Shown in pieces: positions 16,501 to 24,127 of a DNA stretch of 64,000 nt; position 1 is the stretch's first letter; every line of letters begins with the position of its first letter. A model generated the notes under the pieces. It was not told where the DNA came from, did not search any database, and saw only the letters and a program-made list of their open reading frames with translations. Both the position numbers and the translations under genes were made by a program. Source of the stretch: Calothrix sp. NIES-4105 (GTDB lineage: Bacteria; Cyanobacteriota; Cyanobacteriia; Cyanobacteriales; Nostocaceae); contig NZ_AP018290.1 of NCBI RefSeq assembly GCF_002368415.1, positions 4,663,614 to 4,727,613 of the forward strand. Direction: 5' to 3'.

Positions 16501-17883
16501 TTAATTTGGCTCGGAATCAAGTCCCCATATATCTTCTTGCTCAATCAGTTTTTGGCGAAACTGTTCTGTATCAACCGGGATATGAGAATTATCTTCTATA
16601 GGTTGTTGAGCATTCGTTGGGAGGTACAGAAATTGAGGACAATATTTTTGTACAAGTTGTATGTAGTTGTACTTATCTTTTCCATCAATTCGAGTTGCAG
16701 GTGGTCCCTGCATCCAATGGGGAATATCAACTCTTAGTTTCTGACGCTCTCCACCATCAGGACGAATTAAATATGCCCAGCCTGCACATCGCTTGTTACC
16801 TTCAATGTTTCTATCCGTCACTGCCTGGGCGTATAACCAGACAATCGCATCTTTAATTGTTTCTGATTTTCCAGCCAAAGCCTTGGCGCCGCCTAACATT
16901 GCTTGAGTATCACCGTGGCTAGCAAAAGATACTGACATATTGGCTTGCCGCACAAACTGCACCACTGCTTCCCAAAATTTAGGCATGACAGTAGCATCGA
17001 TATTATCCACTTCGCTCGAATAATTGGACATTTCATCAAGCGAAAGATGAATGTGGATATCTTCAAACGGCTCGTATTCCTTTGTTTCATCGCCAGCTTC
17101 AGCAATTCTAAAAAAAGCAATGCGGGTAAACTCACGAATTGCGTTTGTAGCTTCAACAAAGTTGTAACCGCGTCCAAAAACTTTAATTCCCTTCCAATGT
17201 TGACCCTTGGCGAAAGGATTAACCATCCATACCAAATGACCTAACTTAATATGTTCGGCAATTAGATAACCAAGTTTGGATGTTTTTCCGCTCCCTTTCT
17301 CCTTACCAACAATACCCACCGTGTTTTCGTAAACCAGGGATTTTACGTCTCCATATTTATCTTCACCCGTGGCGTGCGGCAACATTTGACTAACTCCATC
17401 AACTTTATTTCCTGAGTTTAGAGATTCATAGGCGCCAGTATTGTAGAAATTTGGAACTTGCTTGGCAATTCGAGAATTATTTGGTTGTCGGCTTGTGTCA
17501 ATTTGGTAACTCTCAACATTGCTGTCTTGAGGAACTTTTTCAACTTTGGGTTGCGTGTTATTTGTTTCTAACAAAGACGGTTGAGGTTTTTTATACGCAA
17601 CGTTTTGACTTGCAGATAATAAAAGTTGAGGCTTGGCATACTGCCGCCGTTTTCTACTTGTTAATTCCCAAAAAACTAAACTTGATGGTCCTGCGACTGC
17701 CAAAACGGCGCCACCAATTCTTAAAAAAGATTTAGCTGGTTCTGGCATTTCTACTTCGACCGACTGCTTTTGAGTAGAGTATGGAGTTGCTGGCTGCGTT
17801 ATAGTGCTTATCGTAAAGCTACTTGTGAACATCCAGCCACCTATTAGCAAAGGTATGGGAGCAAGAAATAGCTTACTACTCAT
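16501..17883 (-). CDS. Membrane-anchored P-loop ATPase, FtsK/TraD (coupling-protein) type
   Basis: 460 aa. Two hydrophobic helices at about residues 5-25 and 55-75, then a linker and a RecA-like ATPase core: Walker A VGKEKGSGKTSK near 195 and Walker B HIHLSLDEMSN near 280. A conserved-looking C-terminal tract (RVDIPHWMQGPPATRIDGK) follows. Two N-terminal helices plus such a core is the plan of type IV coupling proteins and FtsK-like DNA or protein motors, though the size is small. It overlaps the preceding gene by 8 bp. It is the only energy-coupling protein in the operon and probably drives transport of the system's substrate. Confidence 0.65.
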   Translation of the reverse strand: MSSKLFLAPIPLLIGGWMFTSSFTISTITQPATPYSTQKQSVEVEMPEPAKSFLRIGGAVLAVAGPSSLVFWELTSRKRRQYAKPQLLLSASQNVAYKKPQPSLLETNNTQPKVEKVPQDSNVESYQIDTSRQPNNSRIAKQVPNFYNTGAYESLNSGNKVDGVSQMLPHATGEDKYGDVKSLVYENTVGIVGKEKGSGKTSKLGYLIAEHIKLGHLVWMVNPFAKGQHWKGIKVFGRGYNFVEATNAIREFTRIAFFRIAEAGDETKEYEPFEDIHIHLSLDEMSNYSSEVDNIDATVMPKFWEAVVQFVRQANMSVSFASHGDTQAMLGGAKALAGKSETIKDAIVWLYAQAVTDRNIEGNKRCAGWAYLIRPDGGERQKLRVDIPHWMQGPPATRIDGKDKYNYIQLVQKYCPQFLYLPTNAQQPIEDNSHIPVDTEQFRQKLIEQEDIWGLDSEPN

Positions 17884-18835
17884 TTTGTTCCTCCTTGGTT
17901 GGTTTTGGAGGTTGGTCTAACGGTTGTGATTTTCGCCCTTTTGGTTTTGGCTCCCCTTTGTATTGCTGATAATCAGATATTTCTGCTGCCAAAGGTGGAT
18001 TGATTGTGTTTCCAAACCAATCGGTCTTCTCTAATTGCTCGGCAATAGGCGCCAATCCTTTAACTCGTAATGCTTCGACTCTTGTATTTTTGATGTCTGA
18101 TAGAGCTTTGCGCGTATTTTGGGCAATTGTAATTAAGTCGAAGCGTTGTGTTGTCTCCCTCCTACTATTTGAGATAATGTTTAGTTTTACTAAACCGCTG
18201 GCTGTTAATTCGGCAGAGTCGAGAGGAATTGTAACCCATGAATCGGTGCTTGGGTCAATATATCGTAATTCTGCTTCTTTACCAGATGCACCAAGGTTAA
18301 TACGTTTAAGTGCTTCAATTTCTGAGCCGTAATTAATCACCTCCTCATGTAGGTTGTATGCCTGGTTTTGAGGGTTATTCTGATTGGCGACTATTCGGTT
18401 GCGGTAACGCGCGGAAGCTTCTAGCACTGCTGCTTGTAATAAACCTGGATTGCTTACCATCCCAGAACTGTAATCATTGCGCGTTAAATATTCTCGGAAG
18501 TTGCTGTCACTTGCCTCCAAATTTTGAGATTTTTGTAATAGTGCTTGCTGTGTCTCTTGTTCGGGTGTAAGCTCTGTCGAACGTTGACCTTGAATTATTA
18601 CTGCAATCGAAGCAATCAAAATTGAAATTATTGTCGCGATGAAAATTGATACGAGCCAAGGGTTTGTTACTAAAGAATCTAAACTCCCAGATTTGATAAT
18701 ACTAATAAGCCCTGTGGGTGAAGGCGCCTGGTTTTGTTGAAACTTTCCGCGCGGGTCTGGAACCCAATCCGCATCGAAATCATCAGAGCTATATTCATGA
18801 TTTTGGTAATTGGATGGCGAGTCTTGAAACTGCAT
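17876..18835 (-). CDS. Bitopic membrane protein of the operon, 319 aa
   Basis: Unrecognised. About 58 cytoplasmic residues, one strong helix (NPWLVSIFIATIISILIASIA), then a 230-residue outer domain that begins with a coiled coil (TPEQETQQALLQKSQNLEAS) and ends Pro/Lys-rich. This topology is shared by VirB8-like assembly factors, but no sequence motif confirms that. The ATPase gene overlaps its 3' end by 8 bp, arguing for tight co-expression. Confidence 0.55.
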   Translation of the reverse strand: MQFQDSPSNYQNHEYSSDDFDADWVPDPRGKFQQNQAPSPTGLISIIKSGSLDSLVTNPWLVSIFIATIISILIASIAVIIQGQRSTELTPEQETQQALLQKSQNLEASDSNFREYLTRNDYSSGMVSNPGLLQAAVLEASARYRNRIVANQNNPQNQAYNLHEEVINYGSEIEALKRINLGASGKEAELRYIDPSTDSWVTIPLDSAELTASGLVKLNIISNSRRETTQRFDLITIAQNTRKALSDIKNTRVEALRVKGLAPIAEQLEKTDWFGNTINPPLAAEISDYQQYKGEPKPKGRKSQPLDQPPKPTKEEQNE

Positions 18836-18884
18836 TTTGGTTAAGCTGTTAATTAAGTGGGTGAGACAAACCTCCTAAACTTTG

Positions 18885-19139
18885 TTATTTAAGATTTGTT
18901 TTCTGTAATGGCGAAGAACTAATGCCGAAGAGCGCTACTCCCAAAATAGTCCCACTGATGAAAGTACCTATAATCTTCAAAAAAACTGGTTTTGGGGGAG
19001 AGCTAACAGCAAGGGCAATAGTGGCGATAGTGGTGGTAGTAGTAATCGCAACAGCAGTAGCAACCGTTCCCCCTTCGGTCATATAGTTTGTAATTGTTCG
19101 GCGCTCACCAAGTAGAACTTGATTTATCGTTGGCGCCAT
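18885..19139 (-). CDS. Small two-helix membrane protein of the operon
   Basis: From the ATG at 19139: MAPTINQVLLGERRTITNY then two hydrophobic helices (TVATAVAITTTTTIATIALAV and IIGTFISGTILGVALFGIS). The frame is open further upstream to a TTG at 19283, overlapping the end of the preceding gene by about 100 bp in another frame, so either the gene starts at 19139 or it is reached by a frameshift (see findings). No family recognised. Confidence 0.5.
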   Translation of the reverse strand: MAPTINQVLLGERRTITNYMTEGGTVATAVAITTTTTIATIALAVSSPPKPVFLKIIGTFISGTILGVALFGISSSPLQKTNLK

Positions 19140-19180
19140 TACTTGTAACGTTTCTGCTGCCAAAACTGGAGTCGCTTCAA

Positions 19181-19807
19181 CTATTTCTTCGACACATGGG
19201 ATGTTGATGTAGTCGTTTTCTTGGCACTCGGCAGCGATGTTTGTTTTGCCGCTGCCAATACTGGATGTTCTTCCTCCCCCCAATTTACCGACGTTCCTAA
19301 AAAATTTTGCTCGAACTGATGCTCGATACTTTCAAATGCGGTGCCGAAACCATTGACTGTTTGGTTGTGCGTAATCTCTGATTCTTCAACACCGTTTAAA
19401 ATTAAATCTTGGGTTTGGCGCAGAAACGCTTCTCTGAATAGCGTGTAGCCAACTTGAGATATTGAATGAGATTTGAGTAATAGTTGATACAGGTCATAGT
19501 GGTAGCTACCAGCTTTGATTACAGAAGGGTCAACACCAATGCGCTGTCTGAAGAATTCATCCAAATTAAAAGGAGCGCCCATTTTTTGTTGTTGCGCTTG
19601 TGCTTCGTTTTTAAGGCGTAGCAATTCTTCAATACCCTCAGAGAATGAACATGAACGTTCCTTGCAAGCATTAATGAAAGCTTGAACTTTCTGGAAATTA
19701 TCATCGCTAATTGAGTTATCGGTAATTGCGATATCTAAAGCTATTAAAATCGCTTTCAAATCGGTTACGGGTATTTCAAGCTGCTGTACTGCTGCTGACA
19801 GATTCAT
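19181..19807 (-). CDS. Hypothetical protein of the operon, 208 aa
   Basis: Unrecognised soluble, mostly helical protein. It starts at ATG 19807, inside the last 32 bp of the HTH gene, so the two are translationally coupled. It has paired Cys (INACKERSCSFSEG) near residue 50. The C-terminus is Ser/Thr/Lys-rich and is encoded over a G-run (GGGGGG at about 19275-19280 on the complementary strand) where a shift to the next frame would fuse it to the downstream membrane protein. Confidence 0.55.
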   Translation of the reverse strand: MNLSAAVQQLEIPVTDLKAILIALDIAITDNSISDDNFQKVQAFINACKERSCSFSEGIEELLRLKNEAQAQQQKMGAPFNLDEFFRQRIGVDPSVIKAGSYHYDLYQLLLKSHSISQVGYTLFREAFLRQTQDLILNGVEESEITHNQTVNGFGTAFESIEHQFEQNFLGTSVNWGEEEHPVLAAAKQTSLPSAKKTTTSTSHVSKK

Positions 19808-20165
19808 TACTTTGTTCCTCCTTCAATTTATCAATTAATATTTTCACAAAAAAGTTATCTTGCTCTTCTAGAGTTAAAAATTCAGTCAGGAATGTGTATA
19901 AATCAGTACGCCGAACTTCGCGGACGTATAATTTTAGCCCTCCTCTGCTAACTACTTCTTGTTGATAATCGACTTGCGCGACTCTTAAAAAGCGGTTAGC
20001 AACGTAAAAGCAAGCTAATAATTCTAAATCAAGGCAACTAAATAAACCTCCGCGCTTTGGTGATTTGATATCAGCAAACTCGCACCAATTTTTGATGGTT
20101 GTTACGCAAATACCTGATTCTTTGGCTAATGTAGTTTGGGAATAAAGTCGCTGTACATATTTCAT
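19776..20165 (-). CDS. HTH (MerR-like) DNA-binding protein, first gene of the operon
   Basis: 129 aa from ATG 20165 (a TTG at 20189 is in frame but less likely). The N-terminal winged-helix pattern YSQTTLAKESGICVTTIKNW fits a MerR/AlpA-type helix-turn-helix. The remainder is alpha-helical with no effector-binding motif. As the promoter-proximal gene it probably controls the operon. Its 3' end overlaps the next start by 32 bp. Confidence 0.6.
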   Translation of the reverse strand: MKYVQRLYSQTTLAKESGICVTTIKNWCEFADIKSPKRGGLFSCLDLELLACFYVANRFLRVAQVDYQQEVVSRGGLKLYVREVRRTDLYTFLTEFLTLEEQDNFFVKILIDKLKEEQSNESVSSSTAA

Positions 20166-20189
20166 GGAGCCAATTTTAATTACAGTCAA

Positions 20190-20996
20190 ACCTAACGTTA
20201 AGTTTAGCTAAAATCCAGTTTGGATTTAGCTCAAACTTAAATCGCATAGCATTACTTCTTATTTAACACTCTTATACTTGAGCATCACCTACATTTACGT
20301 AAAATTTCGGTAATTAGCTCACAAAAAGTAAAATACTCATTTATGGCATTTTGGTGTAAAAATGGACGATTAAAAAGAAGTCGAAAGTCGTAGGTCGGAA
20401 GTCGGAAGTAACTTAAAGCTCCGGGGGATTTAAACCCCGTTCACGTAGTGACTCGAAGAGTAAACGTCGGAAAAATTCGTCTTACTTCCGACTTCCGACT
20501 TCCTAGTTCCGACTTCGTTAAAGAGTTATATTGTTTGCTGCTTAAATAATTGTTTTAAATGAAAAATTAGGTGTAAGCAATGTATTGACGCTCGTCGTAA
20601 CACTTATAATCGTCTGAAATTTTATGTTTTCACTTCAACGATGCTTCACCCGGATTTCTGATCACATTTCTCAAAGCCTTATAAAACCTAGATTTATATG
20701 TTTCACACTGTGATAAAATTGTTCCCCTCTAAAAAGCTTGAAACAGGTTCTGGGTAAAGGCTATAAGATATGTGAACGTAATGCTTGGAGAAATGCGGGT
20801 TTACGGCGCCTTGATTACAATTCGCAGTTTATGATTAGAATAATTACAATGCCAGCTTCAAGTGTACGAAATTATACACGCACGGTTTATTAAATAAATA
20901 GCATATAATTGTAAGAACACTGGACTTACATAAAGCCAGTTGTATTTATAATGGGCTTGAAATATAAAACACTTGCTCAACACCAAAATATGAAAA
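20190..20996. other. Intergenic region with heptamer-based inverted repeat
   Basis: No gene seen in about 800 bp. The main structure is a long inverted repeat: gaagtcg/gtcggaa-type heptamers at 20377-20411 and their complement at 20482-20516, with a 70-bp loop that itself holds ccgggggatttaaaccccg. A CACACTGTGATAAAATT block near 20707 recurs with one change near 36091. The HTH gene of the operon and the VapBC-like pair are divergent across this gap, so both promoters should lie here. Confidence 0.6.
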
Positions 20997-21014
20997 ATGA
21001 TTGAGGAGTACCAA

Positions 21015-21296
21015 ATGAAAGTTAGAGCAATAAAACGTGGTCAGATTATCGAATTATTGGAACAAATTAACGACATTCCCGATAATACAGAAATTTTAGT
21101 TGAGTTGCAGGTGCCAAGAGCTAGTACTATAGGACAAACTTTAACTAATGACGAAAAGTTAGCAAAACTTAATCAACTATTTGGTGCCTGGAAAGATGAT
21201 ACAGAATTAATAGAAATATTTACAGAAATCGATAAAAACCGTCATGCCTATAGAGGCAGAGAAATAAACTCGCTTGATAAGCAAGTGGAGGACTGA
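21015..21296 (+). CDS. Antitoxin-like protein of a VapBC-type pair
   Basis: 93 aa from ATG 21015, which has a clear TTGAGGAG ribosome site. The upstream in-frame ATG at 20997 lacks one. The sequence starts MKVRAIKRGQIIELLEQIN and is acidic toward the C-terminus. It overlaps the PIN-domain gene by one base (TGATG), as usual for an antitoxin and its toxin. The N-terminal beta-strand segment fits an AbrB/Phd-like DNA-binding arm, but the exact antitoxin family is not recognised. Confidence 0.7.
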   Translation: MKVRAIKRGQIIELLEQINDIPDNTEILVELQVPRASTIGQTLTNDEKLAKLNQLFGAWKDDTELIEIFTEIDKNRHAYRGREINSLDKQVED

Positions 21297-21691
21297 TGTA
21301 TTTACTGGACACCAATATTTGTATTGCGCTACTCCAAGATAATCGTTTGGCAGTAGGAAAATTCAATCGTTTTTTTGGGCAGTGCTATCTATCTGCAATT
21401 GTTGTTGCTGAACTTTATAAAGGTGTTTACTGTTCTCAACAACTTCAAAGGAATTTAGAAGGATTAGTTTCCTTCGTAGAATTATTACCACTGGAACCAT
21501 TTACTTTAGAAGCAGCAGAAGAATTTGGTAAGATTCAACTTGAACTAAGACGTATTGGTAGACCGACTGGCGAATTAGATGCATTAATTGCGGCTGTCGC
21601 GCGTTCTCGTAATGATATTATTGTCACCAACAATATCAAAGATTTTGAAAATATCGAAAATTTACGATTAGAAAACTGGTTGCAACCTTGA
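21296..21691 (+). CDS. vapC: PIN-domain ribonuclease toxin, VapC type
   Basis: 131 aa. Acidic active-site residues are visible: Asp in MYLLDTNICIALL, Glu in VVAELYKGV, Asp in PTGELDALIAAVA and the final IVTNNIKDFENI. VapC toxins cut tRNA or rRNA and are held inactive by the antitoxin encoded just upstream. The start is fixed by the TGATG overlap. Confidence 0.9.
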   Translation: MYLLDTNICIALLQDNRLAVGKFNRFFGQCYLSAIVVAELYKGVYCSQQLQRNLEGLVSFVELLPLEPFTLEAAEEFGKIQLELRRIGRPTGELDALIAAVARSRNDIIVTNNIKDFENIENLRLENWLQP

Positions 21692-21774
21692 AATTATGTT
21701 CATCAATTCAGGCACCCTAAATATTTATATTTATTCGTTGTCAAAATTGTAAGACAAGTAATTTGACACCGACT

Positions 21775-22146
21775 TCAATTTTTTAACTTTTGTTGCAGTT
21801 GAAAAATCAGATGAAAGCATCGCAGCAAAATTCCTACCGAATAATGGTAGGGTTTGCCATAAAACCATCCTTCAATAGTTCTTTCGTTATACCCTGTTAA
21901 TGTTGACAACGTTGTAGTACATGCTTTCATGTACCCGTGAGGATTCCGTTCTCCAGGATAAGGGAGTTCAACATCTGGATGAATAATAGGAATCCATATT
22001 AGGCACCACTCGCATGGCGCCATCGGTTTGAGAAGCGCCAAGAATATTTGTTGATTATTTAGTTGTTCTTGTACTTGGGACAATATAAATCTCATTAACC
22101 AACGTGGAATTTTAGTATGGTGAGATTGCTTTTCTTCACATTGCAT
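21775..22146 (-). CDS. Hypothetical plasmid-type protein, 123 aa
   Basis: Unrecognised. There is a conserved-looking core CEWCLIWIPIIHPDVELPYPG and, near the C-terminus, a helix-turn-helix-like segment (LSTLTGYNERTIEGWFYG). It may be a small DNA-binding protein of an integrated element. It lies between the toxin-antitoxin pair and a broken gene. Confidence 0.45.
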   Translation of the reverse strand: MQCEEKQSHHTKIPRWLMRFILSQVQEQLNNQQIFLALLKPMAPCEWCLIWIPIIHPDVELPYPGERNPHGYMKACTTTLSTLTGYNERTIEGWFYGKPYHYSVGILLRCFHLIFQLQQKLKN

Positions 22147-22275
22147 TTAAATAATCGCAGTTAAGTTGGTGGTGGATTGTTTCATGAGTACAGCTTCGCT
22201 TTTCAGAGACAAAATGTTTCATTTCACCTAAAAAGGGCTACTGGGTTTGAGGCGCCAATGTGAAAAGGCGCCAGT

Positions 22276-23160
22276 TTAAAACGCGACTTCGGGACACAGG
22301 TTATCAGAGTGTGTTAAATCTGAAATAAAAGCAGCAAGTGCATTGATACCAGTGTGTAACATCCCATCGGATGACCGATAGCCTCGGCGCCCCCAACCGT
22401 TCCAACCCAAGCTATGCCCGACTTCTCCAAATCTTGTGATAACTTCCTCATAATCAGGTGCCGATACCGAGGTTTTTTGTAATGTCTTCAACTCTTCTTG
22501 TTGCTTGATACTAATTGCCCTTAGCTGAATTAATTCTTTATCTTTGAACTCGACAACATTTTGTAAGCGCTCGACTTGTGCCATCAGCGGTGCAATAGTT
22601 TTCTCTAATTCTGAGTTGACCACTTTTGCAGCTTGGTTTGTAAAAGTGTTATCCCACTTATTTGCACTGGCGCCTGCCAAGGAATTTTCTAACTCTGCTA
22701 CTCGTTGTTCTAATTTTTGATTTTTAATTTGTAACGCGCGGACAGACTGTAGTTCTTATTCAGTAGCCGTTAGTTGCGAGAATTTTTGCTTGTTTTTCTT
22801 GCACCATTTTTTGAGCATAAAGTTCTGCTGCGATAAGTTCCCGTTTTGCTGCTTGTAGTGCAGCGTCCCGAATTTCTATAAACCGTCCCTGTTCTTCTTC
22901 AGCTTTCTCTCTGTCTCGTTGTGCGTTCATCGAGGCAATTTTCTCCTCAACTTGGGCAGCAGTAAAAAATTCTTTAGAAGCTGGTTTACTAACTGCTCGT
23001 GTTTAATAATTTCTCGAACCATTACTTCATCAATTTGGTTGCTAGAGTTTGGATATAGCTCAACTCGAAAATGATATGGTTGCGCGCCCGTAAATTAACC
23101 CAGCTGCGTGTAGATTATCAATTAAAGCATTTAGACGCGCGTTATATAAATCATTAATAT
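22276..23160 (-). pseudogene. Multiply frameshifted gene for a coiled-coil protein
   Basis: Reading from 23160 to 22276 gives consecutive pieces in different frames: NDLYNARLNALIDNLHAAG, then PYHFRVELYPNSSNQIDEVM, then a Glu/Ala-rich coiled coil (REKAEEEQGRFIEIRDAALQ), then a stop at about 22757, and finally the 134-aa piece ending at 22276 (MAGASANKWDNTF .. GWNGWGRRGYRSSDGML). At least three indels or stops are needed to join them (about 23083, 22995 and 22755-22790). The last piece alone could still be translated from 22680. No family recognised; it looks plasmid-derived. Confidence 0.6.
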
Positions 23161-23466
23161 TGAATCAGAGGCGCCTTTACAGTTGGGATGTTAACAACTG
23201 GCACCATTACGGCATAAATTATTTAGCAGCGATGGATTGACCAGCCTTGCTAAAAATATCTTGGAGGTTTGTTACAGAAGCAGTGTAGCTACCACTAGGT
23301 CTAGCGAAGGTTTGTTGACCGGAAGCCAAGTTCTTCTGTGAAAAAAACGATTTGTATATTTTTTATATCAAAGATAGGCACCAAGAGCGTTGATTCAAAC
23401 CAAACGTTAAAATACAGGTGCCGAAACACTACAATTATTTCACGATCTCGAGCAAACCTGACATGT

Positions 23467-23790
23467 CTAATACTTTTTCGCTTCAAGTTGCGAAGACTGC
23501 GCGGTAACTTCTATAAGAAAAGCTTCTGTGAGAGTAATAGTTGACCAGTTATGGCGCCAGGAAAGTAGTTGTTTTTGAAGTTCGCTTAATTCTGGAATAA
23601 AACCTTCTTTTAGTAATAGAGATACGTAAAGTATACTCTCATCAAGAACAACCGAAGCGACTTCGCGGTTTGCGATCAGCAGCAAGTGCCCATGCTTTGA
23701 AGCGTGATAAGGACGATGCAAGCTCGCAAGCGTTGTCGTTGACGACTGATACGTAAAAATGATTTTTCAATCTTAATCCAGTCAGGCATT
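23467..23790 (-). pseudogene. Small hypothetical gene, probably frameshifted
   Basis: A start MPDWIKIEKSFLRIS at about 23790 continues in one frame for about 35 codons. The longer open part (LLLIANREVASVVLDESILY ... EVTAQSSQLEAKKY) to 23467 lies in another. Together they resemble one about 110-aa protein with a frameshift near 23720. No family recognised. Confidence 0.35.
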
Positions 23791-24127
23791 ATATTTCTCC
23801 AAGTAACCTAGTTGTAATTTGTGTTATCCGTTCCCTTAGCTCTGGAGACTGTATTATCATTGTACGATTATTTTGACTTGGGCGTATGTTAATTATTGAT
23901 TCAAAATAGATTGTTTAGCATCAACTTATCGTTATAGTATGAAAACACGCCCCAGTCCTAATCTATAGGGATGCTACTTGAATCTTGCTACGTATACTGA
24001 GAACTAACCTTTGTATAGCAAGCTTCTAGTCAGCCTGGTTGTTCAAAAATCTGCCGAAGGAGTCCTAATATTACCAATTAAAACTACTCTAAGTTTAAGA
24101 TAATTTGCGATTAATAATCAACTTGTT
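23791..24127. other. Intergenic, AT-rich, upstream of the WD40 gene
   Basis: No gene or strong repeat seen. It should carry the promoter of the plus-strand WD40 gene. The last GGCGCC before a 4.9-kb gap in this motif lies at about 23553. Confidence 0.4.

Noticed and set aside
23218-23340. Possible C-terminus (ASGQQTFARPSGSYTASVTN...) of a structural protein on the minus strand
   Set aside because: About 40 codons look protein-like, but no start, no upstream continuation and no family could be recognised. Too little to annotate.
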